A program made the position numbers and the translations under genes. From CAVRJC01 sp963721435 (GTDB taxonomy: Bacteria; Actinomycetota; Acidimicrobiia; IMCC26256; DASPTH01), in NCBI GenBank assembly GCA_963721435.1, contig CAVRJC010000007.1, forward strand, positions 124,001 to 188,000: a stretch of DNA of 64,000 nucleotides, read 5' to 3'. Below are positions 52,383 to 61,296 of the stretch, piece after piece. The notes below the pieces were generated by a model. It was not told where the DNA came from. It worked only from the letters and a program-made list of their open reading frames with translations, and did not search any database. Within the stretch, counting starts at the first letter, position 1. Each line of letters starts with the position of its first letter.

Positions 52383-53182
52383 TCGGTGCCACCGTCAACG
52401 GGGATGGTGGCACCCACCACGAAGCTCGCCAGCTCCGAGCAGAGGAACACGACCATGGCCGCGACCTCCTCCGGCAGCCCCACCCGGCCGATGTCGTTCT
52501 CGGCGCCGTAGTCGCGGGCGATGGCCTCGTACGCGGCTTCCAGGGGCCCTTCGGGCAGACCGGTGAGGTCGGTGCCCTCCAGGTACCCGGCCAGCGTGGG
52601 CGACATCACCGTGCCCGGGGCCACCGTGTTCACGATGATGCCCTCGGGCGCGAGCGCGCGCGAGAGATTCTTGGAGGCGCTCGCCATCGCGGCCTTGGCC
52701 GCGGTGAAGCCGATGAGCCCGGGGCTCTGATGACGGATCGACGAGGCCGCGACGTTCACGACGCGTGCGAACGTGGCCTTGCGCAGGAGAGGGAGCGCCG
52801 CGCGCGTCGTGCGCACCATCGTGAGGACACCAAGATCGAACTCGTCGAGCCATTCGTTGTCGGTGAGGTCGGCGAGCCCGCCGACGTGCGCGGGGCCGAC
52901 GGTGTTCACGAGCGCGTGGCACTCGCCCCACCGCTCGTCGAGGAACGTGAACGCGGCTTCGACTTCGCCGGTGTCGAGCAGATCGCACTGCAGGCCGACT
53001 GCATCGATCGCGCCCACGCTGAGGAGCTCGTCCTCGGTCTCGCGGAGGTCGGGCTCGGTACGCGCCAGCACCGCGACCCGGCAGCCTTCGCCGGCGAGGA
53101 GATCAGCGGTGGCGCGCCCGACGCCGCGCGTACCGCCGGCGACGACCGCGGCGCGCCCGCGCAGTCCGAGGTCGAAGCTCAT
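52373..53182 (-). CDS. SDR-family protein with Phe at the catalytic Tyr position
   Basis: A 269-residue short-chain dehydrogenase fold. The cofactor motif VVAGGTRGVGRATADLLAG is intact, and an N-x-x-G-type segment appears as LVNTVGPAHVGG. In the active-site helix, however, the sequence is GFTAAKAAMASASKN: the usual Tyr-x3-Lys reads Phe-x3-Lys. Ser is present upstream in AASSIRHQSPG. Loss of Tyr normally removes classical dehydrogenase activity, so it may bind rather than reduce a substrate or use another mechanism. Its ATG overlaps the peptidase stop (ATGA). Confidence 0.88.
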   Translation of the reverse strand: MSFDLGLRGRAAVVAGGTRGVGRATADLLAGEGCRVAVLARTEPDLRETEDELLSVGAIDAVGLQCDLLDTGEVEAAFTFLDERWGECHALVNTVGPAHVGGLADLTDNEWLDEFDLGVLTMVRTTRAALPLLRKATFARVVNVAASSIRHQSPGLIGFTAAKAAMASASKNLSRALAPEGIIVNTVAPGTVMSPTLAGYLEGTDLTGLPEGPLEAAYEAIARDYGAENDIGRVGLPEEVAAMVVFLCSELASFVVGATIPVDGGTDFF

Positions 53183-54786
53183 GTGCGCACCGGCGCGAGC
53201 TCGCGCGCGAGATGCGCGGCCGTGAGGGGCTCACCCGTCGCGTGCGCGACGAGCGCGTCCCAGCGCAACGACGCGCCGGGTGCGAACACGTCGCGCACGA
53301 GGAGCGCACCCGCCTCCTTGCGGTCGACGATCCCGCCCGCACGCGACTCGAGCGTCGCCGCGAGCTGCGAGGCGAACATCTCGCCGTACAGGTAGTTCTG
53401 GTAGTAGACGGGCGCGGCCGCGAGGTGGATCTTGGCGGCCCAGTCGGGCGCGGCGCGGCCGTCAGGGCGGCGGACGAGCTGGAACTGCTCGACCAGCTCC
53501 CACCACAGGGTGTCGAGATCGCCGTCGGGGTCGGCGTAGAGCCGCCGCTCGAACGTCGTCATCACCAGCACCCAGCGGGCGAACACGAGGAGCGCGGCTC
53601 GCCGTGCCTCCCGCAGTCGTTCGGCGAGCGCGGCGACTGCGTCGGCGTCGACCCCGGCGACGTCGGTCAGCCACTCGGGATCGCGGGGGAGCCGGCCCAT
53701 GAGCATCGCGATGCCCTCGGTGGTCAACGAGTGCGCGGGCCCGCGGAGCAACCACGGGAGCTCGGGATCGGTCTCGCGGTCGTAGATCGCGTGGCCGAAC
53801 TCATGGAGCATCGTGTCCATCCAGCGCTCGCTCGGCTCGACGTTGCAGAGCACCCGCACGTCGCCCTCGTGGTCGATGTCGATGCAGAACGCGTGCTGGC
53901 TCTTGCCGTTGCGCGCGTAGAGGTCGCTGCGTTCGAGGACTCCTCGCACGTCGAGCCCGAGGCCGTCGTAGGTGCGGATGGTCAGGGCCTCGAGGTCGGC
54001 GTCGACGAACAGGTCGTCGAGCGCGATCGCGCCCGCCGATGGCGTCTCCTGGAAGAAGGGGTCGTCGAGGTGCCACGGCCGGAGCTGGTCGACGTCGACG
54101 CCGAAGCGTGCCGCGAGCGCGGTGTCGAGCTCCTGTTTCCACGCGCGGAACTGCTCTGCGGTCGCGCGGTCGACGTCGTCGAGGGTTGCGAACAAGCGAT
54201 CCTCGTCGAGCTCGGCGGTCGCGAGTGCGAGGGCGAAGTGATCGCGGAATCCGAGCTCGCGCGCGGCACGGTTGCGGAGCCGGGCGAGCTCCCGGAGCTG
54301 CTCTGCGACTTGACTCCCGATCTGCTTCGAGGCTTCCCAAGCAGCGCGGCGTTCGTCGTTGTCGTCGCTCGTGCGCAGGATGTCGTCGATGGCGTTGTTG
54401 TCGACGCGCCGGCCGTCGATCGTCCCGCGGAACGTGTTGAACGTCGACTCGACGCTCGTCTCGAGCTCGACGATCTCGCGCCGGAGCTCCTCCGACACCT
54501 GGTGGGGGACGAACGCGTCGTGCAGCACGTCGAGCCGGCGCCGCAGCAGCGCGTCGCCGTCATCGCCAATGTCGACGGCGGCACGAGCGGCGCAGATCTC
54601 GGCGAACAGGTCGGCGTCGGCGAGCAGTGCCTGGCGGGCGAGCTCGGCCGCGATGCGTCGCTGCTCGGCCGCCGGCGACGACCGCGTGTTCGACTCCCAC
54701 CACGCTTCGGCGAGCTCGATCTCGAGCGGGCGCAGCCGAGCGGTGAGGTCGTCGACGAGCGCGCGGGCGGAACCGGGATCAGTCAT
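53179..54786 (-). CDS. M2-like (ACE-type) zinc metallopeptidase
   Basis: A 535-residue all-helical gluzincin. The zinc motif HEFGH is in MDTMLHEFGHAIYDRETD near residue 330, and the third ligand Glu is in LTTEGIAMLMG, 25 residues after the second His with an LLRGPA segment between. That spacing and the LxRGA-like stretch resemble M2 peptidyl-dipeptidases more than M3 oligopeptidases. No signal peptide is seen, so it probably works in the cytosol on short peptides. First gene of the three-gene unit with the SDR and acyl-CoA ligase. Confidence 0.85.
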   Translation of the reverse strand: MTDPGSARALVDDLTARLRPLEIELAEAWWESNTRSSPAAEQRRIAAELARQALLADADLFAEICAARAAVDIGDDGDALLRRRLDVLHDAFVPHQVSEELRREIVELETSVESTFNTFRGTIDGRRVDNNAIDDILRTSDDNDERRAAWEASKQIGSQVAEQLRELARLRNRAARELGFRDHFALALATAELDEDRLFATLDDVDRATAEQFRAWKQELDTALAARFGVDVDQLRPWHLDDPFFQETPSAGAIALDDLFVDADLEALTIRTYDGLGLDVRGVLERSDLYARNGKSQHAFCIDIDHEGDVRVLCNVEPSERWMDTMLHEFGHAIYDRETDPELPWLLRGPAHSLTTEGIAMLMGRLPRDPEWLTDVAGVDADAVAALAERLREARRAALLVFARWVLVMTTFERRLYADPDGDLDTLWWELVEQFQLVRRPDGRAAPDWAAKIHLAAAPVYYQNYLYGEMFASQLAATLESRAGGIVDRKEAGALLVRDVFAPGASLRWDALVAHATGEPLTAAHLARELAPVRT

Positions 54787-54861
54787 GGCGGGAGTCTAGA
54801 GAGCAGGCGGCGGACGGACCGCTGACGCATCGCATGGAAAGGCCGGGCCCTCGAGGGCGGG

Positions 54862-55740
54862 TCAGCGAGCGTCGGCGTCGGCGAGGACGGTGCGGGCGTG
54901 GCGGACGAGAGCTTCGTCGATCATCTGGCCCTCGAAGGCGATGGCGGCGACGCCGCGTGCGAGCGCGTCGTCGTAGGCCGTGACGAGGCGACGCGCTCGG
55001 TCGATCTCTTCCGGCGTGGGGGAGAAGACCCGGTGCGCGAGCGCGACCTGTGCGGGATGGATGCACAGCTTCCCGGGGTACCCGAGCGAGCGGCCCGCGC
55101 GCGCGTCGGCGACGAAGGCGTGCTCGTCGTCGAGTGTCGCGACGACCTGGTCGGCGACCGGAACGCCCGCGATGCGCGCGGCCAACGCCACCCGTGACCG
55201 CGCGTACAGCACCTCCGTGCTGCCCGGTGTGCGGAGACCGCCCATGTCGGCGATGAAGTCCTCGGCGCCGAAGTAACCGGCGGCGACACCCGGTGCCGCG
55301 AGGATCTCGCGCGCGCATTCGACACCGTGCGCGGTCTCGATCCCGGCGAGCACGTGGAGGTGCGTGAGCCCGGCGGCCTCGAGCGCGGCGACGACCGTCG
55401 CGACTTGCGCGGCGTTGTCGAGCTTCGGCACGACGACGCCATCGAGCGCAGGATCGAGCGCCTCCGCGATGTCTCCCGCGAACCACTCGCTCGGCACGGA
55501 GTTCACGCGCACGTACCACGTGATCTCGGGGTGCTCACGAGCAAGTGCGGCCGCGGACTCGCGCACGAGCGGGCGTGCCTCGACCCGCTGCTGCGGCGGG
55601 ACGGCGTCCTCGAGGTCGAGGACCGCGCCGTCGGGCATGCTGCGCGGTAACTTGGCGCACACGTCGGGCCGGTTGCCGGGGGCGAACAGCAGGCTGCGCA
55701 ACCGCGCCGGCCGGGTGCCCGTGCCGCCGCCCGCGTTCAC
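54862..55740 (-). CDS. HpcH/HpaI aldolase, CitE/malyl-CoA lyase-like
   Basis: A 292-residue TIM-barrel lyase. Family motifs: RSLLFAPGNRPDVCAKLPRS, GAVLDLEDAVPPQQRVEAR (acidic metal residues near 48), LAGIETAHGVECAREILA, and GAEDFIADMGGLRTPG with the GYPGKLCIHPAQV ending. CitE-like proteins cleave or form malyl-CoA or citramalyl-CoA-type thioesters. The GTG at 55740 overlaps the MaoC stop as GTGA. Pairing with a MaoC hydratase suggests a mesaconyl-CoA/malyl-CoA-like route; the exact substrate is inferred. Confidence 0.9.
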   Translation of the reverse strand: MNAGGGTGTRPARLRSLLFAPGNRPDVCAKLPRSMPDGAVLDLEDAVPPQQRVEARPLVRESAAALAREHPEITWYVRVNSVPSEWFAGDIAEALDPALDGVVVPKLDNAAQVATVVAALEAAGLTHLHVLAGIETAHGVECAREILAAPGVAAGYFGAEDFIADMGGLRTPGSTEVLYARSRVALAARIAGVPVADQVVATLDDEHAFVADARAGRSLGYPGKLCIHPAQVALAHRVFSPTPEEIDRARRLVTAYDDALARGVAAIAFEGQMIDEALVRHARTVLADADAR

Positions 55741-56211
55741 GTCGGACGGCGGTGCATGAGCGCGTTGCGACGCGCCCGGCAGACCAGCTCGTCGCGCTGG
55801 TTGAAGGCGCGGTGCTCGAAGGTGACGATGCCCTGTTCGGGTCGCGACTTCGACTCCCTCGCGCCGACGATCTCCGTCTCGGCGTGGATGGTGTCGCCGT
55901 AGAACACCGGAGCCGGGAACACGATCTCCTCGAAGCCGAGGTTGGCGACGGTGGTGCCGTGGGTGAGGTCCAACACCGAGATGCCGATGAGCAGCGCCAC
56001 GGTGAACATCGAGTTCACGAGTGGCTTGCCGAACTCGGTGCGCGGCGGCGTACTCGTAGTCGAGGTGCACCTGCGCCGGATTCATCGTCATCGTCGTGAA
56101 GATGATGTTGTCGGTCTCGGTGACAGTTCGCGTGAGCGGGTGCGGCACGATGGTGCCGACGGTCAACTCCTCGAACCACCGACCGTGATGAGGTTGCTCC
56201 ACGTCAGGCAT
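55737..56211 (-). CDS. MaoC-family hydratase, one frameshift
   Basis: A hot-dog-fold enoyl-CoA hydratase of about 158 codons. It begins MPDVEQPHHGRWFEELTVG and TVTETDNIIFTTMTMNPAQV, where the Asp-x4 (FTT) and His region are usual. The frame changes near 56045 (one extra base in the GCG/GCC run), then TEFGKPLVNSMFTVALLIGI and EEIVFPAPVFYGDTIHAETE complete the domain. It should hydrate an unsaturated acyl-CoA, perhaps mesaconyl-CoA, given the coupled CitE-like lyase. It is divergent from acetoacetate-CoA ligase. Confidence 0.85.
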
Positions 56212-56239
56212 TATCACCCGAATCCCGACTGCGCCCGGA

Positions 56240-58201
56240 ATGGAGTCGTCGCCCGTGAGCCGAAGCGAGATCGTGTGGAGGCCGCCGCCCGACGTGCGGG
56301 AGCGGAGCCGGATCGGCCACTACATGGCATGGCTGGCGGAGAACCGGGGTCTCACGTTCGAGGGCTATCACGAGCTGTGGCAGTGGTCGGTCGACGATCT
56401 CGAGGCGTTCTGGGGCTCGTTCGCCGACTGGATCGGTGTGCGGTGGCGAGATCGGCCGTCAGCGGTGCTGGCGGATCGGTCGATGCCGGGCGCGGTGTGG
56501 TTCCCGGGCGGCACCATCAATTGGGCGGAGCAGGCGCTGACACCGGGGGAGTCACGTCCCGACACGATCCGCGATCGTCGCTCGCAGCCAGACGCGTGCG
56601 ATCCGCGTGAGCTCACGTGGGCCGAGCTCGTCGACGCGGTCGCGCGCTGTCGCGCCGGCCTGCGCAGGCTCGGTGTCGCGAAGGGTGATCGCGTCGCGGC
56701 ATACGCGCCGAACATCGAGGAGACGCTGATCGCGTTCGCGGCGACCGCGAGCCTGGGCGCGATCTGGTCGTCGTGCGCGCCGGAGTTCGGGACCCGCTCG
56801 GTCGTCGACCGCTTCGCGCAGATCGAGCCGAAGGTGCTGCTCGCGATCGACGGCTACCGGTACGGCGAGAAGGTCATCGACCGGCGTGAGGAAGTGCGCG
56901 CGATCGAAGCTGCGCTCCCGACGCTCGAGCACACCGTGCACGTCCCGTACCTCGGCGAGGGCGCCGACGACTGGTCGACGCTGCTCGCCGAGCCCGAGCC
57001 GATCGAATTCGAGCCGGTCGCGTTCGACCATCCGTTGTACGTGCTCTACAGCTCGGGCACGACCGGACTGCCGAAGGCGATCGTGCACGGTCACGGCGGG
57101 ATCGTGGTGGAGCATCTCAAGACGCTCGCGTTGCATCACGACATCGCCGTCGGCGACCGCTTCAGCTGGTTCACCACGACGGGCTGGATGATGTGGAACT
57201 ACCTCGTGAGCGGCCTTCTGGTGGGCGCCACGCTCACGCTGTTCGACGGCGATCCCGGGTATCCCGATCTCACGACGCTGTGGCGGCTCGCGGCCGACAC
57301 CGACCTCGACGTGTTCGGCGTGAGCGCACCGTTCATCATGGCGTCGCGCAAAGCCGGTCTGCTGCCGCCGCCGCATCGGCTGCGGTCGATCGGGTCGACC
57401 GGTTCGCCGTTGCCGCCCGACGGGTTCCGCTGGGTGCGCGACGTGCTCGGACCCGAGGTGCAGCCGTGCTCGGTGAGCGGAGGCACCGACGTGTGCGCGG
57501 CGTTCGTCGGCGCAGTGCCGCTCCTGCCCGTGCGCGCCGGCGAGATCCCCTGCGCGTTGCTCGGTATCGCGGCAGCCGCGTTCGACCCCGATGGGCAACC
57601 CTGCCCGCCGGGCGTGCAGGGCGAGCTCGTGATCACGGAGCCGATGCCGTCGATGCCGGTCGGGTTCTGGGGCGATGCCGACGGCTCGAAGCTCCGCGCC
57701 GCCTACTACTCCGACTACCCGGGCGTGTGGCGCCACGGCGACTGGATCACCTTCACCGACGACGGCGCGTGCGTGCTCTCGGGCCGCTCCGACGCGACGC
57801 TGAACCGCGGCGGTGTGCGTCTCGGCACGTCGGACTTCTACGCGGTGGTCGAAGAGCTCCCCGAGGTCGCCGACAGCCTCGTCGTCCACCTCGACGACGA
57901 TCCCGACAACGTGATGGGCCGGCTCGTGCTGTTCGTCGCGGTCACGCCCGACGCGGCCTTCGACGACGATCTGGTCGCGCGGATCAAGCGCGCGCTCCGA
58001 ACCGAGCTCTCGCCGCGGCACGTGCCCGACATGATCGAGCCGGTTCCCGTGATGCCGCGCACGCTGTCGGGCAAGAAGCTCGAGGTGCCGGTGAAGCGGA
58101 TCCTCGGCGGCGCCGATGCCGACGCGGTCGCGAGCCGCAGCTCGCTCGCCGACCCCGAGTCGCTCACGTGGTTCGAGGAGTACGCGCGTCTCAGCCGCTA
58201 G
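56240..58201 (+). CDS. aacS: Acetoacetate-CoA ligase-like synthetase
   Basis: A 653-residue ANL enzyme related to acetyl-CoA synthetase. The acetoacetate-CoA ligase start is clear (MAWLAENRGLTFEGYHELWQ; AVWFPGGTINWAEQAL). Activation motifs follow: VLYSSGTTGLPKAIVHGHGG, FTTTGWMMWNYLVSGLLVGA, SVSGGTDVCAAFVGAVPLLP and GRSDATLNRGGVRLGTSDFY, with the acylation Lys in RTLSGKKLEVPVKR. It converts acetoacetate or a related 3-oxo acid to its CoA ester. It is divergent from the MaoC-CitE pair, with 28 bases between the starts. GTG 56255 is an alternative start. Confidence 0.92.
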   Translation: MESSPVSRSEIVWRPPPDVRERSRIGHYMAWLAENRGLTFEGYHELWQWSVDDLEAFWGSFADWIGVRWRDRPSAVLADRSMPGAVWFPGGTINWAEQALTPGESRPDTIRDRRSQPDACDPRELTWAELVDAVARCRAGLRRLGVAKGDRVAAYAPNIEETLIAFAATASLGAIWSSCAPEFGTRSVVDRFAQIEPKVLLAIDGYRYGEKVIDRREEVRAIEAALPTLEHTVHVPYLGEGADDWSTLLAEPEPIEFEPVAFDHPLYVLYSSGTTGLPKAIVHGHGGIVVEHLKTLALHHDIAVGDRFSWFTTTGWMMWNYLVSGLLVGATLTLFDGDPGYPDLTTLWRLAADTDLDVFGVSAPFIMASRKAGLLPPPHRLRSIGSTGSPLPPDGFRWVRDVLGPEVQPCSVSGGTDVCAAFVGAVPLLPVRAGEIPCALLGIAAAAFDPDGQPCPPGVQGELVITEPMPSMPVGFWGDADGSKLRAAYYSDYPGVWRHGDWITFTDDGACVLSGRSDATLNRGGVRLGTSDFYAVVEELPEVADSLVVHLDDDPDNVMGRLVLFVAVTPDAAFDDDLVARIKRALRTELSPRHVPDMIEPVPVMPRTLSGKKLEVPVKRILGGADADAVASRSSLADPESLTWFEEYARLSR

Positions 58202-58626
58202 AGCTCGGGACGTTGTCGCCGCTGAGCCCGAGGCGGCTGCGCACGTGGTCGTCCTCCGGCGGCTCCCAGAACGCGCGGACCGAAGTGACCAGGCCGTTGT
58301 CGTCGACCGCCCACAGCTCGATGCTGTCGACCCATGCCGGGCGGCCCGGCAACCGCGCCATGGTTACGCATGTGCACCTGCGCCTCGTTCCCGCACGCGA
58401 TGAGCACGACCGGCTCGAGGATCCAGCGCTTCTCGTCGGTGAACGAACGGTCCCACGCGTAGTCGGACATGACCTCGCGCCCTCGACCGGCGACCGTGCC
58501 CGGAGGATCTTCGTAGACCACGTCGTCGGAGAAGATGCTGAGCCACCGTTCCTTGTCGCACGCGTTCCAGTGCTCGACGTGTGCGAGTACTGCAGCACGA
58601 GCCATTGCGCCGGGACGATCTGCCAT
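58191..58626 (-). CDS. SnoaL/NTF2-like protein, one frameshift
   Basis: About 145 codons. It begins MADRPGAMARAAVLAHVEHW and NACDKERWLSIFSDDVVYED, the Asp/Trp pocket of SnoaL-like proteins, and reads to QVHMRN. One extra C in a CC pair near 58362 then shifts the frame to MARLPGRPAWVDSIELWAVD and VRAFWEPPEDDHVRSRLG. Removal of that base joins the halves perfectly. It overlaps the end of the convergent acetoacetate-CoA ligase gene by 11 bases. Activity unknown; steroid-isomerase-like relatives are common beside lipid-catabolic genes. Confidence 0.8.
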
Positions 58627-58861
58627 GTCAGTGCTCCGTGACCTTGTCGACGGCGCGGAGCGTAACCCGGACGGACGCGAGCGGGTTCCGTGGCACAAGT
58701 TCTCGAGCCGCCGCGTCCGGTCTGGCACGGCGACCGGCCGGTTCGCGAGACGTCCGTTGGCAATCCGTTGTTCGAACGTTGAATTGAGCCGCGGCCAGTC
58801 GGGGACGATCATTTGGACACGACACGACGCCCCCACTGCCTCCCAGCTGTCAGCGTCGTAC

Positions 58862-58905
58862 CGAGTCGGCCCCGGACGCACGCCCCGCTCTCCGGGGCCG
58901 ACTCG
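58862..58905 (-). terminator. 14-bp perfect hairpin
   Basis: CGAGTCGGCCCCGG at 58862-58875 pairs exactly with CCGGGGCCGACTCG at 58892-58905 around a 16-base loop. It lies about 125 bases past the GMC oxidoreductase stop and probably ends that transcript. There is no T-run on either strand. Confidence 0.6.
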
Positions 58906-58969
58906 CGTTCCCGTCCGTGTTCCGCGGAGGTCGACGCGTCGGATGAACCGAACGCCGCTCGGCGACGTA

Positions 58970-58991
58970 CCCCCCGAGCCATCCCGGGGGG
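58970..58991 (-). terminator. 7-bp GC hairpin
   Basis: CCCCCCG (58970-58976) pairs with CGGGGGG (58985-58991) around an 8-base loop, 40 bases past the GMC oxidoreductase stop. It may work with the larger hairpin further on. Confidence 0.45.
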
Positions 58992-59030
58992 CGTAGCCCA
59001 GTATCGGTCGACCCCGCCGTTGCTCGCACG

Positions 59031-60563
59031 TCAACGCTCGCGGAGCAGCTCTGCGGCGCGTTCGCCGATCGCGATGGAGCTCAGGTTGGTGGGAGCCCTG
59101 GGGACGGTCGGCATGACGGATGCGTCGACGACGTGGAGCGCGTCGACGCCGTGGACCTGCAGGCGTCCGTCGACGACGGCGCCGTCGTCGGGGTCGGTGC
59201 CCATGCGGCAGGTTCCGGAGGCGTGGTACCAGCCGCCCACTGTCGTCGTGATGTAGGTCTCGAGCGCTTGCCGGTCGTTCGAGCTCGCCGGGTCGAGGAG
59301 ACCGATGCCTTGGTACAACCCGGCGAAGGCGGGATTCGACGCGAGGTCGAGTGCGAGTTGCAGGCCCTCGACGAGCCGTGCGAGGTCGGCCGGGTCGGTG
59401 AGCATGCGGAAGTCGACCTCGGGTCTGACGCTGGGATCACTGCTGCGCAGGCGAACGTGGCCTCGGGACCGCGGGTCGTGCACACCGACGACGAGCGTGC
59501 TGATCGCCGGGACACCGAAGGTGCGCTGCATGTCGGGAAACGCGGTGAGGTCCCAGGGGGTCCACATGCTGAGCCACATGTCGTCGTCCGCGGTCCCGAG
59601 CTGGGAGGAGTACCGCGCCGCGAGCTGGCACACGCGGTCGTCGGGGGGAGCGAGCTCGTCCCGGGGGATGAGGAACACGGCGGTGCCCTGATGATCCATC
59701 AGGTTCTCGCCGACGCCCGGCAGCTCGACGATGCAGTCGACGCCCGCCGTGGCGAGGTGCTGCGCCGGGCCGATCCCGGACCGCAGGAGCAGTGTCGGCG
59801 AGAGCAGCGCGCCGGCGCTGACGATGACGCGCGACCCGCGCACCTGCTGCAGCCCTCCATCACGTGGGAACTCGACACCGACGGCCCGGCCGTGTTCGAG
59901 CACGACGCGCGTCACCTCGGTGCCGGGCCAGATCGTGAGGTTCTGCCGCTGCCGGGCGAGTGGCAGGTAGCCCAGCGCGGTGGACACGCGAACCCCGTCG
60001 CGCCGGTTCATCGGCATCGCTCCGATCCCCGAGGTGTCCGGCGCGTTGAGGTCGTCGACCCAGGGGATCCCATGGTCGGTGACCGCCGCGAGGAACGCCT
60101 GTTGGGCCGGCACGAGCTCGTCACGGCTCCAGCGCACCACGGGAATCGGCCCGGTCGTTCCGTGGGCGTCGCCGGCGAAGTCCTGGTCGGTCTCCAGGCG
60201 GCAGAGCATCCGGAGCATGTGCGGCCACGACCACTCATCCCCCGCCACTGCGGCCCAACGCTCGTAGTCGTCGCGAAGCCCGCGCACCGCGAACCCGCCG
60301 TTGACCGCCGAGCCGCCACCCGTCTTCCTGCCGACCGGGTAGTTGAGGCTGGTCCCCGGTACGAAGGTGGCGTCGATGCCCCACTCCGTGAGCGTCCACG
60401 CGAACCTCATCTGGTCGGCGAGCCGGTCCGCATCCGCGATCCCGGGATGATCGGGACCCGCCTCGATCAGCAGCACCCGCCGGGACTCGTCTTCGCTCAG
60501 CCGCGTCGCGAGCGCGGCGCCTGCGGAACCGCCCCCCACGATGATCTCGTCGTACTCGGCCAC
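59031..60563 (-). CDS. GMC-family FAD oxidoreductase
   Basis: A 510-residue glucose-methanol-choline oxidoreductase. FAD binding: YDEIIVGGGSAGAALATRLS at the N-terminus with LLIEAGPDHPG, then KTGGGSAVNGGFAVRG. C-terminal active site: WYHASGTCRMGTDPDDG, with the catalytic His, followed by HVVDASVMPTVPRAPTN, where Asn is the second active-site residue. It oxidises an alcohol, passing electrons to oxygen or another acceptor. GTG 60563 has GGGGGTGAC upstream; the longer open frame to 60875 lacks family similarity. Intact. Confidence 0.93.
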   Translation of the reverse strand: MAEYDEIIVGGGSAGAALATRLSEDESRRVLLIEAGPDHPGIADADRLADQMRFAWTLTEWGIDATFVPGTSLNYPVGRKTGGGSAVNGGFAVRGLRDDYERWAAVAGDEWSWPHMLRMLCRLETDQDFAGDAHGTTGPIPVVRWSRDELVPAQQAFLAAVTDHGIPWVDDLNAPDTSGIGAMPMNRRDGVRVSTALGYLPLARQRQNLTIWPGTEVTRVVLEHGRAVGVEFPRDGGLQQVRGSRVIVSAGALLSPTLLLRSGIGPAQHLATAGVDCIVELPGVGENLMDHQGTAVFLIPRDELAPPDDRVCQLAARYSSQLGTADDDMWLSMWTPWDLTAFPDMQRTFGVPAISTLVVGVHDPRSRGHVRLRSSDPSVRPEVDFRMLTDPADLARLVEGLQLALDLASNPAFAGLYQGIGLLDPASSNDRQALETYITTTVGGWYHASGTCRMGTDPDDGAVVDGRLQVHGVDALHVVDASVMPTVPRAPTNLSSIAIGERAAELLRER

Positions 60564-60867
60564 GTCACCCCCGCTTCGACGACCCTCGCTCGGTCGCCCT
60601 GGCGCGACGGAGCGGCGAGATCGTACCGAACCCGTCGAGCAACGACGGATGGGACCCCAAAGCTGAACTGGCGTTCCGCGCTCCGTCGTGCAGCATGATC
60701 CCGATCTCCGCGACTGTGTGGATCTGCCTGTCCGCAGGCTCGCTGGGGGATGCACCAAGTCGCGCAAGGAATCGGCTAGAACACCGACCGAGACCGAGCG
60801 CGGCAGTTTCCGATTCTCAGATGGGGCAGAAACGACCCCGACCGTGACGGTGGCGCGAAAGGTTCGG
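60564..60867. other. Intergenic stretch upstream of the GMC gene
   Basis: About 300 bases without a supported gene. It separates the minus-strand GMC gene from the possible plus-strand membrane protein at 60868. No clear promoter boxes are recognised. Confidence 0.45.
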
Positions 60868-61296
60868 ATGGTCACACGATCGCCAGTGCGTGCGACGAAT
60901 CGACAGGTTGGGGTGTGGTTCGTCGCCTTGGAGGTTTGCTGCGCGATCGGCGCGCCGGTCGTGGCGGTGACCTTGATCGAGCACCGGGTGCCGGTCCGGG
61001 GCCTCGTGTTTCTGCTGCCCTTGGTGTTGGTCGTGATCGGATGTCACGCCCTCATGACCCGCGACCGCCGCGCGGGTGACTCCTCAGCACCGCCACGTCT
61101 CGTGGTGCGAGGTAGCGCTCGTAGATCTCCTGGGTCCGTGTTGTCGCGGTCGCAAGGTCGAAGTCCTGCGCCCGTCTCGCGGCGGCGCGGCCGCTTGCCA
61201 GCCGTCGAGTTGTGTCGCCGAGCATTTGGCTCAGCGCTTCCGCGAGAGCCCTGGGAGATGCCGGGTCGACCATTCGGCCCTCGCACCCCTCGCTGA
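60868..61296 (+). CDS. Possible small two-helix membrane protein
   Basis: From ATG 60868 the frame encodes a basic start (MVTRSPVRATNRQVGVWF), a hydrophobic helix (VALEVCCAIGAPVVAVTL) and a second helix (GLVFLLPLVLVVIGCHALMT) followed by basic residues. After about residue 70 the frame runs into the convergent GT4 gene, where its sequence is only a shadow, so the real gene may end near TGA 61078-61080 with a one-base shift. No family is recognised and the start lacks a strong ribosome site. Confidence 0.35.
   Translation: MVTRSPVRATNRQVGVWFVALEVCCAIGAPVVAVTLIEHRVPVRGLVFLLPLVLVVIGCHALMTRDRRAGDSSAPPRLVVRGSARRSPGSVLSRSQGRSPAPVSRRRGRLPAVELCRRAFGSALPREPWEMPGRPFGPRTPR

Larger units (their letters stand above)
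58627..59030. other. Gene-free stretch with two strong hairpins
   Basis: No coding potential is seen. Two hairpins, annotated separately (58862-58905 and 58970-58991), lie between the GMC oxidoreductase stop and the SnoaL-like gene start, both on the minus strand. The rest is unremarkable and likely holds the SnoaL-like promoter. Confidence 0.5.

Noticed and set aside
53212..54825. Plus-strand open frame of 537 codons
   Set aside because: Shadow of the M2-like peptidase, whose HEFGH motif is on the minus strand.
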